This document shows, in pieces, positions 42,960 to 51,775 of a stretch of 64,000 nucleotides of DNA; the stretch's first letter is position 1, and each line of letters starts with the position of its first letter. This DNA is from Neisseria dentiae. GTDB taxonomy: Bacteria; Pseudomonadota; Gammaproteobacteria; Burkholderiales; Neisseriaceae. Both the position numbers and the translations under genes were made by a program. The notes beneath the pieces were generated by a model. The model made no database searches. It was not told the DNA's origin and saw only the letters and a program-made list of their open reading frames with translations. The stretch covers positions 248,001-312,000 of the forward strand of contig NZ_CP059570.1 in NCBI RefSeq assembly GCF_014055005.1, given 5' to 3'.

Positions 42960-43910
42960 ATGTACTTAGGCATAGATGTAGGCAAGTTTGAACTGTCGTG
43001 CTGTCTGATTTCAGACGGCATTTTTTATGAGCGTGATTTTTTAAACAGCGAAGACGGGTTTAAAGCCCTGAAAGCATGGCTGGAAAGCTGCGCCGCCCCC
43101 GCTACCCTGCATTGCTGTTGCGAAGCAACAGGAACTTATTACGAAAGCGTGGCGGAATATCTTGGCGGCCATTACAAAATAAGCGTTGAGAACCCGCGCA
43201 AAATAAAAGGTTTCGCGGTTGCCGTATTGCAAAGAAGCAAAACAGACAAACAAGATGCAAAACTGATAGCCCAATACTGCAAAGCCATGAATCCCGAACC
43301 GTGGCAACAGCCGACACCGGCACAAAAACAGCTTCAGGAACTTACCCGCTATATAACCCGTGTCAAAAAACAACGGGCGGCGGAACTGACCAAATACCAG
43401 ACCGCCCCCGATTACTTGAAGCGGCACATAAAGGCAACAATAGACTACTTGAACGGTCATTTACAGGCGCTAAAAAAAGACTTGCAGGCCTTTTACAAAG
43501 AAAACCCCGATTACGACAAAAACCGAAAACGCCTGGAAACCATCAGCGGCATAGGCGAAATGTCAGCGGCGGTATTGCTTGCCACACTAACGAACCGCTT
43601 TGAAAGCTCCGCCCAATTTACTGCATATCTCGGACTGGATCCGCGCAAATACCAATCAGGGCAAAGCATAAACGGCAGGCCGCGTATCTCAAAAGTAGGC
43701 AAATCCGACTTGCGGGCAGCCCTGTATATGCCCGCGCTCGTTGCTTATCGGATAAATGCCTTTCCCGACTTCATAAGCCGCCTGAAAGAGAAAAAGAAGC
43801 CGTTCAAAGTCATTATTGTTGCAATAATGCGAAAATTGGCCGTAATCGCTTTCCATATACTGAAAAACGGGACGGAATACGACAAAAACCGATATAAAAC
43901 AGTATCATAG
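42960..43910 (+). CDS. IS110-family recombinase (PivNM/Irg-like) of the prophage
   Basis: 316 residues from the ATG at 42960, preceded by AAGG; the longer frame starts inside the leader. N-terminal DEDD RuvC-like domain: GIDVGKF (Asp6), CCEATGTY (Glu), and SKTDKQDAKLIA (two Asp). C-terminal Transposase_20 domain: LETISGIGEMSAAVLLATL and the serine-bearing region around LGLDPRKYQSGQS. Neisserial filamentous phages carry such a gene for integration at dRS3 repeats. Confidence 0.9.
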   Translation: MYLGIDVGKFELSCCLISDGIFYERDFLNSEDGFKALKAWLESCAAPATLHCCCEATGTYYESVAEYLGGHYKISVENPRKIKGFAVAVLQRSKTDKQDAKLIAQYCKAMNPEPWQQPTPAQKQLQELTRYITRVKKQRAAELTKYQTAPDYLKRHIKATIDYLNGHLQALKKDLQAFYKENPDYDKNRKRLETISGIGEMSAAVLLATLTNRFESSAQFTAYLGLDPRKYQSGQSINGRPRISKVGKSDLRAALYMPALVAYRINAFPDFISRLKEKKKPFKVIIVAIMRKLAVIAFHILKNGTEYDKNRYKTVS

Positions 43911-43931
43911 AATTTCAATATACAAAGTGCA

Positions 43932-43955
43932 AAACCCCGTAAAAATACGGGGTTT
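43932..43955. terminator. Hairpin after the recombinase
   Basis: AAACCCCGTA and TACGGGGTTT around AAAA, 21 bases after the stop. No T tract follows on the plus strand. Taken as the approximate right end of recognisable phage sequence. Confidence 0.5.
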
Positions 43956-44110
43956 GGGGTAACTGTTGCCTGCTGTTTAATATAATGGCATTGACAGTTT
44001 AATACACTATCTTTGTTGTGTCTTTGGCTCTTACACAATAGCTGTTGAATATCGATGGGTTGGATTTTTGCAAAATTCGTTTGGGCCGTCTGAAACATTC
44101 GATTACCGTC

Positions 44111-44130
44111 ATTCCCGCATAGGCGGAAAT
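44111..44130. repeat. Degenerate dRS3 right of the prophage
   Basis: ATTCCCGCATAGGCGGAAAT differs from the perfect dRS3 at two positions. It lies in a DUS-flanked block whose left edge reads TTTTTGCAAAATTCG, without the GAGACC end. Confidence 0.7.
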
Positions 44131-44204
44131 GGCGGGATTTAAGCATTTCAGACGGCCTTAATTATGTTTATAAAGCTTTCGGGCTTTGAAAGTTGGTGAA
44201 ACGG

Positions 44205-44849
44205 TTAAGCGGCGGTTTGCGGTTTGCGCAGGGTGGGGCAGTGCCTGAGGCTGCTGAGTATGGTTTGCACGAAACGCGGGCCGTTTTCTTTTAAGTTGGC
44301 CCGTTCGGGATTGATCAGCCATTGGTGAATCAGGCCGTGAATGGATGCTTTCAGATAAAGCCGGGCAAGTGTGGTGTCTAAATCGGCAGGCAGCGATTCT
44401 TGTTTGATGCATTGTTTCAACACGGCATCGAGCAGTTCGTGCCACATGTTTTCATATTTGTCGATAACGGCGGTGATGGCCTGGTTTTGCTCGGTATGCT
44501 CGCATTTCAAATGCAGCACGCTGCTGAATTTATAGTGCGCTGGGTCGTTTTCCATGCGGTGAAACATATTGGTGAGGCTGACGTGCATGGTTTCCCACAT
44601 ATCGGCAGCATCATCGTTCAAGTCTGCCTCCAAGCGGCCGGCGATTTCGTCGCACAGGCGTTGGAAGATGGCGTCGAACAAGTCTTCTTTGTTTTTGAAG
44701 TGCCAATAAAAAGCCCCCCGCGTTACGCCGGCGTTTTGGGCGATTTCGTTGAGCGAGGCGCGGGAAACGCCTTTTTGGTAAAAAGTGTCTAACGCGGCCA
44801 GCATCAGGTGTTCGCGCGTTTTCAGGGCTTCGGCTTTGGTTTTTCGCAT
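44205..44849 (-). CDS. mtrR: TetR-family repressor MtrR
   Basis: Repressor of the divergent mtrCDE efflux operon. 214 residues with an N-terminal TetR helix-turn-helix (LNEIAQNAGVTRGAFYWHFKNKEDLF, split over residues 37-62) and a C-terminal ligand-binding domain. The start complement is at 44847-44849. The 234-base gap to mtrC holds a sequence matching the MtrR operator. The sequence shows no truncation, so the repressor is probably functional. Confidence 0.94.
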   Translation of the reverse strand: MRKTKAEALKTREHLMLAALDTFYQKGVSRASLNEIAQNAGVTRGAFYWHFKNKEDLFDAIFQRLCDEIAGRLEADLNDDAADMWETMHVSLTNMFHRMENDPAHYKFSSVLHLKCEHTEQNQAITAVIDKYENMWHELLDAVLKQCIKQESLPADLDTTLARLYLKASIHGLIHQWLINPERANLKENGPRFVQTILSSLRHCPTLRKPQTAA

Positions 44850-44904
44850 GGTTTGTGTTGCGGGTTATTTTTTGTAAAAAAGTTTCACGATTATAAGAAA
44901 TAAC

Positions 44905-44933
44905 TTTTTAACATGCAAGCGTGTATGTATAAT
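44905..44933 (+). promoter_or_regulatory. Promoter of mtrCDE
   Basis: TATAAT at 44928-44933 with TTTTTA at 44905-44910, 17 bases upstream. The stretch ATTATAAGAAATAACTTTTT next to it parallels the gonococcal mtrR/mtrC promoter region; the gonococcal 13-bp AAAAAGACTTTTT repeat is only imperfectly kept. It lies about 150 bases before the mtrC start. Confidence 0.6.
44911..44928. promoter_or_regulatory. MtrR operator
   Basis: ACATGCAAGCGTGTATGT; its complement ACATACACGCTTGCATGT fits the MtrR consensus MCRTRCR-N4-YGYAYGK as I recall it, at every position. It overlaps the 5' side of the mtrC -10 element, so binding would block mtrCDE transcription. Confidence 0.7.
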
Positions 44934-45083
44934 GGCGGATTATTTTACTATGCCTGTATTGCGTGATGCAGGTGGGTTTTGCCGGTTTTGCCGGCGGCCG
45001 AAAATAAATCTGCATGGTTTGCAAATGGTTTGGGCCGTGTAAGATATGTAAGGAAATTACATTTTCATAGAAAGATTGAGATC

Positions 45084-46355
45084 ATGACATATTGCTCTTC
45101 TAAAACATTGCGCTTGGCGGCCGTAGCCGCTGCTACGCTGCTGGCATTGTCTGCCTGCGGCAAAAGTGAAGAATCGGCCCAGCAGGGCAAAGGGGGCGCG
45201 GCAGGCCAGCAGGCGCCCGCGCCCGTAGTGGGCGTGGTTACCGTGCAGCCGCAGTCGGTAACCATCAGCACCGAACTGCCCGGCCGTTTGGAGTCGCGCC
45301 GCTCGGCCGATATCCTGCCGCAAGTGAGCGGCATTATCAAAAAGCGTTTGTTTCAAGAGGGCAGTTATGTGAAGGCCGGTCAGGCGCTGTATCAGTTGGA
45401 TGATGCAACCTATACCGCTTCTTTGGAAAGCGCCCGCGCCGAGCTGGCTTCCGCACAGGCAACGTTGGCTAAGGCCAATGCCGATTTGGCGCGCTACAAG
45501 CCTTTGGTGGCCGCCGATGCCATCAGCAAGCAGGATTACGATGCCGCCGTGCAGTCTAAGCGCTCCGGCGAAGCCGGTGTGAAAGCTGCCCAAGCAGCAA
45601 TCAGATCGGCCCAAATCAATGTGGACCGCTCGCGCATCAGCGCACCGATTTCCGGTTATATCGGCCAATCTTATGTTTCGGAAGGTGCGTTGGTTAGTTC
45701 CGGCAGCACCACCAAGCTTGCCGTTATCCAGCAGACCAACCCCATGTATGTGAACCTTACCCAATCCGCAACCGATGCCATGAAGCTGCGCCAAGATATC
45801 GCCGACGGCAAAATGAAGGCGGTAAACGGCGCGGTGGAAGTGGACATCAAACTTGAAAACGGCCAAACCTACGCCCACAAAGGCCGCCTTCTGTTTGCAG
45901 ACCCAACGGTGGATGAAACCACCGGCCAAGTAACCCTGCGCGCCGAAGTGCCCAATCCCGATAACATTCTGCTGCCCAATTTATATGTGCGTGTGAGCCT
46001 GCCGCAGGCCGATATGGATGATGTGTTCGTGGTGCCGCAGCAGGCGGTAACGCGCGGCAAGCAAGATACGGTGATGATTGTGAACGCCCAAGGCGGTATG
46101 GAACCGCGCGTGGTAACGGTGGCGCAGCAATACGGCAGTAATTGGATTATTTCAGACGGCCTCAAGGCGGGCGACAAAGTGATTGTGGACGGTACATCTA
46201 TCGCCGGTATGATGCAGGCGAAAAAAGTAACGCCTAAAGAATGGACGCCGCCTTCGGAGCAGGCATCGCAAGCCGCCCCCGCCGCCCAAGGCGCATCTGC
46301 CGTTCAGACGGCCTCTGAAGCCAAACCCGCCGCCGCTTCCGGCGAGAAAAAATAA
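45084..46355 (+). CDS. mtrC: Membrane fusion lipoprotein MtrC
   Basis: Periplasmic adaptor of the MtrCDE RND pump. 423 residues; lipobox LSAC (Cys25), then barrel-sandwich, alpha-hairpin (about 115-190), beta-barrel and membrane-proximal domains; SRISAPISGYIG is family-typical. The C-terminal tail is Ala/Gln/Ser-rich. Chosen start is the ATG at 45084. 11 bases before mtrD. Confidence 0.95.
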   Translation: MTYCSSKTLRLAAVAAATLLALSACGKSEESAQQGKGGAAGQQAPAPVVGVVTVQPQSVTISTELPGRLESRRSADILPQVSGIIKKRLFQEGSYVKAGQALYQLDDATYTASLESARAELASAQATLAKANADLARYKPLVAADAISKQDYDAAVQSKRSGEAGVKAAQAAIRSAQINVDRSRISAPISGYIGQSYVSEGALVSSGSTTKLAVIQQTNPMYVNLTQSATDAMKLRQDIADGKMKAVNGAVEVDIKLENGQTYAHKGRLLFADPTVDETTGQVTLRAEVPNPDNILLPNLYVRVSLPQADMDDVFVVPQQAVTRGKQDTVMIVNAQGGMEPRVVTVAQQYGSNWIISDGLKAGDKVIVDGTSIAGMMQAKKVTPKEWTPPSEQASQAAPAAQGASAVQTASEAKPAAASGEKK

Positions 46356-46366
46356 GGAAGCGACAC

Positions 46367-49300
46367 ATGGCTAAATTTTTTATCGACCGCCCGATTTTTG
46401 CCTGGGTAATCGCGATTTTCGTGATTATCGCAGGTGTTGTGGGCATCAGAAGTCTGCCGGTTTCCCAATATCCTTCCGTGGGCGCACCTACCATCACGCT
46501 GACGGCCACCTATCCGGGTGCATCGGCACAGGTAATGGAAGACAGCGTGCTGGCCGTTATCGAGCGCAATATGAACGGTGTGGAAGGCTTGGACTATATG
46601 ACCACCAATGCAACGTCCAGCGGCGGCGGCACGGTCAGCCTGACCTTTACCCCCGAAACCGACGAGGATATGGCGCAGGTTGAAGTGCAGAACAAACTTT
46701 CCGAAGTAACGGCGCTGCTGCCCGCAACCGTGCAGCAAAACGGTGTAACCGTATCCAAATCGCGATCCAACTTCCTGATGGTGTTGATGATGTCGTCCGA
46801 CACCATGGACACAGAAGAAATCGCCGACTATGTGGAGCGCAACATCAAGCCGGAAATCCAGCGTGTGGAAGGTGTAGGCGAAGCCCGCCTGTTCGGCTCG
46901 CAACGTGCCATGCGCGTGTGGGTTGATCCGAAAAAACTGCAAAACTACAACCTTTCTTTTGCCGACGTATCTTCTGCCATCAGTGCCCAAAACGCCCAGC
47001 TTTCCGTAGGCACGATGGGCGATCTGCCTGCCGTACAGGGGCAGACCATTGCCGCCACCATTGTGGCGCAAGGCCAGATGAGCAAGCCCGAAGAGTTCGG
47101 CAACATCGTTTTGCGTTCCAGCACCGACGGTGCCAACGTTTATCTGAAAGACGTGGCCAAAATCGCTTTGGGCAGCCAGGATTATGCAACCGGCACGCGC
47201 TTGAACGGCAAGCCTTCGGTGGGTATGGCGGTGATGCTGTCCAACAGCGGTAACGCCGTGGCGACGGCTACCGCCGTGCGTGAAAAAATGGATCAGTTGC
47301 AGCGTTATTTCCCCAACGATATGAAATGGTCGGCGCCTTACGATACGTCTAAGTTCGTGAACATTTCGATTGAGAAAGTGGTGCACACGCTGATCGAAGC
47401 CATTGTGTTGGTGTTTATTGTGATGTTCCTGTTTTTGCAGAATATCCGCTATACGCTGATTCCCACCATCGTGGTGCCGATTTCGCTGTTGGGTGCGTTT
47501 GCCTCGATTTGGTATTTGGGCATGTCGATTAACGTGCTGACCATGTTTGCGATGGTGCTGGTAATCGGTATCGTGGTGGACGATGCGATTGTGGTGGTGG
47601 AAAACGTCGAGCGGATTATGGCCGAAGAAGGGCTGCCTCCGGTTGAAGCCACTAAAAAGGCCATGAGCCAGATTTCCGGTGCGGTAGTCGGTATTACAGC
47701 CGTGTTGATTTCGGTGTTTGTGCCGCTGGCGATGTTCAGCGGCGCCACCGGTAATATTTACCGCCAGTTTGCCGTAACCATGGCGATTGCGATTGCTTTC
47801 TCGGCATTTTTCGCCCTCACGCTCACGCCCGCTTTGTGCGCTTCCATGCTCAAAGCCATTCCCAAAGGCCATCACGAAGAGAAAAAAGGCTTTTTCGGCT
47901 GGTTCAACCGCAAGTTTTCAGACGGCACACACCGCTACGAAGGCTGGGTGGCCAAGCTGTTGCGCAAATCCGCCCGCATGATGGTGGTGTATGTGGCGCT
48001 GGCCGCCGTGGCCGGTTTGCTGTTTGTGCGCATTCCCACATCCTTCCTGCCGACTGAAGACCAAGGCAGTCTGATGATGATGGTGCAGCTGCCTTCAGGC
48101 GCCACCAAAGAGCGTACCGATGCCACTTTGGCCGTTGCCAACCAAGTGATTACCTCCATGCCCGAAGTGGAAAACTTTATCGGCGTGTCTGGTTTCAGCT
48201 TTGCCGGTTCCGGCCAGAATATGGGTTTTGGTTTCGTGACCCTGAAAGATTGGAACGAGCGCAAAGCCGCAGGCAGTGATGCTGCTTCGGTGGCCGGTAA
48301 GATTACCGGTGCGCTGATGGGCAGCGTGCGCGACGGTTTTGCGATCGTGATGAACCCGCCCGCCATTATGGAATTGGGCACCAGCTCCGGTTTTGAAATG
48401 TATCTGCAAGACCGCAACAACAGCGGCCACGAAGCGTTGTTAGCCAAACGTAACGAGCTGATCGGCAAAATGCGCCAAAACCCGATGTTTGATGCCAGCA
48501 ATGTGCGTGCTTCGGGTTTGGAAGATGCGCCACAGTTGAAGATTGAAATCGACCGTCAGGCCGCCGCCGCGCAGGGCATTGATTTTTCCAGCATCAAAAC
48601 CGTTTTGGGTACGGCGTTGGGTTCTTCTTATATAAACGACTTCCCCAATAACGGCCGCTTGCAGCGGGTGATTGTTCAGGCCGATGCCGCCGCGCGTATG
48701 CAGCCTGCCGATATTCTTGCATTGCCCGTGCCCAACAGTAACGGCGTAGCGGTGCCGCTTTCCACCGTTGCCACCGTATCTTGGCAAAACGGTATGGAGC
48801 AGAGCGTGCGCTTCAACGGCTATCCCGCCATGCAGATTTCAGGCGCGGCGGCTACAGGTTATTCTTCGGGCGAAGTGATGGCCGAAGTGCAGAAAATGGT
48901 AGACCAAATGCCCGGCTACAGCTTGGAATGGGGCGGCCAGTCGCGCGAAGAAGCCAAGGGCAGCTCGCAAACTTATGTTTTGTATGGTTTTGCCATTTTG
49001 GCCGTATTCCTCGTGCTGGCCGCATTGTATGAAAGCTGGTCGATTCCGCTGGCCGTGATTTTGGTGGTGCCGCTGGGCTTCTTGGGTGTGGTGTTGGGTG
49101 TAACCGGCCGCAACCTTACCGGTAATCTGTTCGGTATGCCTGCCCAATACCTCAACGATATCTACTTCCAAGTCGGCCTGATTACCGTAATCGGTTTGAG
49201 TGCGAAGAACGCCATTCTGATTATCGAGTTTGCCAAAGACTTGCAAGAGCAGGGCAAAACGGCCATTGCCGCAGCACTGGAAGCCGCACACCTGCGTTTC

Positions 49301-49567
49301 CGTCCGATTATTATGACCTCGTTTGCCTTTATCTTGGGCGTGGTGCCGCTGTATATCGCTTCGGGTGCCAGCTCGGCCAGTCAACGCGCCATTGGTACGA
49401 CTGTGTTGTGGGGGATGTTGGTCGGTACGGTTTTGGCCGTGTTCCTTGTGCCGATTTTCTATGTTGTGGTGCGTAAAATCTTTAAAGGAGGCCACGGTAC
49501 ACCTGAGCAAGAACAGGTTGCAGACAATGCCGCCTTAACCGATAATGCCCACCCTGGCAAGGATTAA
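46367..49567 (+). CDS. mtrD: RND efflux transporter MtrD
   Basis: Proton-driven inner-membrane RND pump exporting hydrophobic drugs, detergents and host peptides. 1066 residues; starts MAKFFIDRPIFAWVIAIFVI; 12 membrane helices and two large periplasmic loops; proton relay residues in GIVVDDAIVVVENVERIM (the two Asp) and the Lys in GLSAKNAILIIEF. Full length. 2 bases before mtrE. Confidence 0.96.
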   Translation: MAKFFIDRPIFAWVIAIFVIIAGVVGIRSLPVSQYPSVGAPTITLTATYPGASAQVMEDSVLAVIERNMNGVEGLDYMTTNATSSGGGTVSLTFTPETDEDMAQVEVQNKLSEVTALLPATVQQNGVTVSKSRSNFLMVLMMSSDTMDTEEIADYVERNIKPEIQRVEGVGEARLFGSQRAMRVWVDPKKLQNYNLSFADVSSAISAQNAQLSVGTMGDLPAVQGQTIAATIVAQGQMSKPEEFGNIVLRSSTDGANVYLKDVAKIALGSQDYATGTRLNGKPSVGMAVMLSNSGNAVATATAVREKMDQLQRYFPNDMKWSAPYDTSKFVNISIEKVVHTLIEAIVLVFIVMFLFLQNIRYTLIPTIVVPISLLGAFASIWYLGMSINVLTMFAMVLVIGIVVDDAIVVVENVERIMAEEGLPPVEATKKAMSQISGAVVGITAVLISVFVPLAMFSGATGNIYRQFAVTMAIAIAFSAFFALTLTPALCASMLKAIPKGHHEEKKGFFGWFNRKFSDGTHRYEGWVAKLLRKSARMMVVYVALAAVAGLLFVRIPTSFLPTEDQGSLMMMVQLPSGATKERTDATLAVANQVITSMPEVENFIGVSGFSFAGSGQNMGFGFVTLKDWNERKAAGSDAASVAGKITGALMGSVRDGFAIVMNPPAIMELGTSSGFEMYLQDRNNSGHEALLAKRNELIGKMRQNPMFDASNVRASGLEDAPQLKIEIDRQAAAAQGIDFSSIKTVLGTALGSSYINDFPNNGRLQRVIVQADAAARMQPADILALPVPNSNGVAVPLSTVATVSWQNGMEQSVRFNGYPAMQISGAAATGYSSGEVMAEVQKMVDQMPGYSLEWGGQSREEAKGSSQTYVLYGFAILAVFLVLAALYESWSIPLAVILVVPLGFLGVVLGVTGRNLTGNLFGMPAQYLNDIYFQVGLITVIGLSAKNAILIIEFAKDLQEQGKTAIAAALEAAHLRFRPIIMTSFAFILGVVPLYIASGASSASQRAIGTTVLWGMLVGTVLAVFLVPIFYVVVRKIFKGGHGTPEQEQVADNAALTDNAHPGKD

Positions 49568-49569
49568 GT

Positions 49570-51009
49570 ATGAAACACATGAACTTCAAGCCCCTTATTA
49601 GTGCCGTGGCCGTGAGTATTGCCCTGTCGGCCTGCGCCATGATTCCGAAATACGAGCAGCCGCAGGTAAGCGTGCCCGAGAATTTCAAATACGACACTTA
49701 TCCAGGCACCGGCATTCAGGCGGCCTCTTTGGGCTGGCAGGATTATTTCGCCGACCCGCGCCTGCACCGCCTGATTGAAATCGCGTTGGCGCGCAACACC
49801 GATTTGCGCAGCGCCGCGCTCAATGCCGAAGCCCTGCGCAAGCAGTATATGATTCAGCGTGCCGACCTGCTGCCCGGCATCAATGCCACCGGCAGCGGTT
49901 CGCGCGGCAGAACGGCGGCCGATTTGAGCAACACGGGCCGGTCGTATGTGTCGTCGGCTTACAGCGTCGGCTTGGGCGTAACTTCTTACGAAATCGACCT
50001 GTTCGGCAAAGTGCGCAGCAACACCGAAGCCGCCTTGCAAAGCTATTTCAACAGCGCCGCCACCCGCGATGCCACCCATCTTTCTCTGGTGGCTTCGGTG
50101 GCGAAAGCCTATTTCAACGAACTTTATGCCGCAGAAAGCATGAAGCTGGCGCAAAACGTGTTGAAAACCCGCGAGCAAACCTACAAACTCACCCAGCTGA
50201 AACACAAAGCGGGCGTGGTTTCCGCCGTTGATTTGCGCCAGCAGGAAGCCCTGATCGAATCGGCCAAAGCCGATTATGCTAATGCCGTGAAATCCAAAGA
50301 GCAGGCGGCAAACGCGTTGGCCGTGCTGATCAACCAGCCGCTTCCGGCCGATTTGCCGGCCGGATTGCCGTTGAACAAACAGTTCAAAATCAGCAAATTG
50401 CCCGCAGGCTTAAGCTCCGAAGTGATGCTTAACCGCCCCGACATCCGCGCAGCGGAGCATTCGCTCAAACAGGCCAACGCCAATATCGGTGCGGCGCGTG
50501 CGGCGTTTTTCCCCAGCATCAGCCTCACCAGCACCATCGGCACAGGTTCTACCGAGTTGAGCGGTTTGTTTAAGGGCGGCAACGGCACATGGTCGTTCGC
50601 ACCCAGCATCAATCTGCCGATTTTCAACTGGGGCAGCAACAAAGCCAACCTCGATGCTGCGAAAATCCGCCAGCAGATTCAAGTGGTTAATTATGAGGCC
50701 GCCGTACAGTCGGCTTTCCAAGACGTAGCCAACGCCTTGGTTGCCCGCGAGCAGCTGGATAAAAGCAATGCCGCTTTAACCAAGCAGAGCAGGGCTTATG
50801 CCGATTCGCTGCGCCTGATTAACCTGCGCTACCGCCACGGCGTATCCAGCGCGCTCGATTTGCTCGATGCCGAGCGCAGCAGCTACAGCGCCGATACCGC
50901 GCTGCTGGCCAACCAGCTCACCCGTTTGGAGAACCTTGCCGACCTGTATAAAGCCCTCGGCGGCGGTTTGAAGCGTTACACCCAAAACGACGATGCCGCC
51001 CGGCAATAA
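49570..51009 (+). CDS. mtrE: Outer-membrane efflux channel MtrE
   Basis: TolC-type trimeric outer-membrane lipoprotein, exit duct of MtrCDE. 479 residues; lipobox LSAC (Cys22), two outer-membrane efflux repeats (about 75-260 and 285-465) with LRYRHGVSSALDLLDAERS near the C terminus. Last gene of the operon, closed by a DUS terminator. Confidence 0.95.
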   Translation: MKHMNFKPLISAVAVSIALSACAMIPKYEQPQVSVPENFKYDTYPGTGIQAASLGWQDYFADPRLHRLIEIALARNTDLRSAALNAEALRKQYMIQRADLLPGINATGSGSRGRTAADLSNTGRSYVSSAYSVGLGVTSYEIDLFGKVRSNTEAALQSYFNSAATRDATHLSLVASVAKAYFNELYAAESMKLAQNVLKTREQTYKLTQLKHKAGVVSAVDLRQQEALIESAKADYANAVKSKEQAANALAVLINQPLPADLPAGLPLNKQFKISKLPAGLSSEVMLNRPDIRAAEHSLKQANANIGAARAAFFPSISLTSTIGTGSTELSGLFKGGNGTWSFAPSINLPIFNWGSNKANLDAAKIRQQIQVVNYEAAVQSAFQDVANALVAREQLDKSNAALTKQSRAYADSLRLINLRYRHGVSSALDLLDAERSSYSADTALLANQLTRLENLADLYKALGGGLKRYTQNDDAARQ

Positions 51010-51026
51010 TCTTTGATGAAACAGAG

Positions 51027-51080
51027 GCCGTCTGAAAACAACAGCTTATCTCAAGCCTAAAGTTTTCAGACGGCTTTTTT
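51027..51080 (+). terminator. DUS terminator of mtrCDE
   Basis: GCCGTCTGAAAAC (51027-51039) and GTTTTCAGACGGC (51062-51074) form a 13-bp stem followed by TTTTTT. Confidence 0.8.
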
Positions 51081-51092
51081 TATTATATCTTA

Positions 51093-51120
51093 TTTACAAA
51101 TCTATAAAACTAGATATAAT
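51093..51120 (+). promoter_or_regulatory. Promoter and operator of the ArsR-family gene
   Basis: TTTACA (51093-51098) and TATAAT (51115-51120) with a 16-base spacer. Between them ATCTA (51100-51104) and TAGAT (51111-51115) form an inverted repeat with a 6-base spacer, placed to block RNA polymerase. The same ATCTA-N6-TAGAT recurs at 51571-51586. Confidence 0.65.
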
Positions 51121-51151
51121 CACCGCCATATCCACCCGCCACGCCGCGCAC

Positions 51152-51481
51152 ATGAACACCATCGAAGTTTTAAAAGCCTTATCCAACGAACACCGCTTGC
51201 AAATGCTGCAATGGTTGAAAAACCCTTACGGGCATTTCGCGGCCGAGCGTTTGAACAACCAAGAAATGTTGCAAGCCTCGGGCGAAGCGTTCGACGGCTG
51301 GGTGTGCGTGGGCATGATTACTGAAAAATCGGGCTTGGCGCAGTCGGTGGTGTCGGGCTATCTGAGCACCTTAAAGCAGGCCGGGCTGATCGAAAGCCGG
51401 CGGGTGGGCAAATGGACTTACTACCGCTATCTGCCGCAAGGCGTGGCCGGATTAATCGAAGCCCTGCAAAAAAACTTGTAA
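51152..51481 (+). CDS. ArsR-family transcriptional regulator
   Basis: 109-residue winged helix-turn-helix protein: IEVLKALSNEHRLQMLQWLKNP at the N terminus, the recognition helix in GLAQSVVSGYLSTLKQAGLIESRRVGKWTYYRY. It lacks the ELCVCD metal-binding motif of ArsR; a Cys in WVCVGM lies near the DNA-binding helix, so a redox or electrophile signal is possible. The neighbouring OYE gene carries the same operator, which suggests it is the target. Confidence 0.85.
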   Translation: MNTIEVLKALSNEHRLQMLQWLKNPYGHFAAERLNNQEMLQASGEAFDGWVCVGMITEKSGLAQSVVSGYLSTLKQAGLIESRRVGKWTYYRYLPQGVAGLIEALQKNL

Positions 51482-51568
51482 GGCAGGGATTCAGCGGTTC
51501 GCGGCAGCTGGTTTTGCCGCGTATCGTAAACGTTTTGCGCTGTTCGCAGCGGTTTTTAAACGGATTAA

Positions 51569-51588
51569 ATATCTAAATTTTTAGATAT
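51569..51588. promoter_or_regulatory. Operator upstream of the OYE gene
   Basis: ATATCTAAA-tt-TTTAGATAT is a 20-bp perfect palindrome that contains ATCTA-N6-TAGAT, as in the ArsR-gene promoter. It lies about 190 bases upstream of the oxidoreductase gene and 48 bases upstream of a small frame at 51636. Confidence 0.65.
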
Positions 51589-51635
51589 ATGTAATACAGA
51601 AATTTTCGATTGGTAAACTTAAAGGGGCAGTCAAT

Positions 51636-51740
51636 ATGCAAACCAGCCAACTGCCCAATCTTTCCGTGTTAAACCAAAACAACAGCGGCCTGTTTGAACA
51701 AGCCGCCGCACCGCTTTCAGACGGCCTATCGGGCGTATGA
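51636..51740 (+). CDS. Possible 34-residue leader peptide
   Basis: An ATG preceded by AAAGGGG opens 34 codons (MQTSQLPNLSVLNQNNSGLF and on), ending 35 bases before the OYE start. It uses a DUS near its end. No family known. It is included because of its good ribosome site and position between operator and target gene. Confidence 0.4.
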   Translation: MQTSQLPNLSVLNQNNSGLFEQAAAPLSDGLSGV

Positions 51741-51775
51741 TTTCAATTGATTCACAGACAAATAAGGAAACCAAA

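Larger units (their letters stand above)
35600..43960 (+). mobile_element. Nf/MDA-type filamentous prophage
   Basis: About 8.3 kb in inovirus gene order: replication (35679-37207), ssDNA binding (37262), coat and small proteins (37562-38422), adsorption protein (38767), pVI-like (40403), Zot/pI (40697), a non-coding region (41890-42959) and an IS110-type recombinase (42960). The gene set matches the neisserial Nf/MDA phages. Borders are approximate: the left is taken after the DUS terminator and the right after the recombinase hairpin. A worn dRS3 (44111-44130) lies just beyond the right border; no dRS3 is seen on the left. Confidence 0.9.

Noticed and set aside
43991..44019. TTGACA at 43991 as a promoter right of the prophage
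   Set aside because: No -10 element lies at suitable distance and no plus-strand gene follows before mtrC.
46304..47875. 523-codon minus-strand frame opposite mtrD
   Set aside because: Antisense of a strongly conserved RND pump; composition (His/Arg-rich) is that of a shadow frame.
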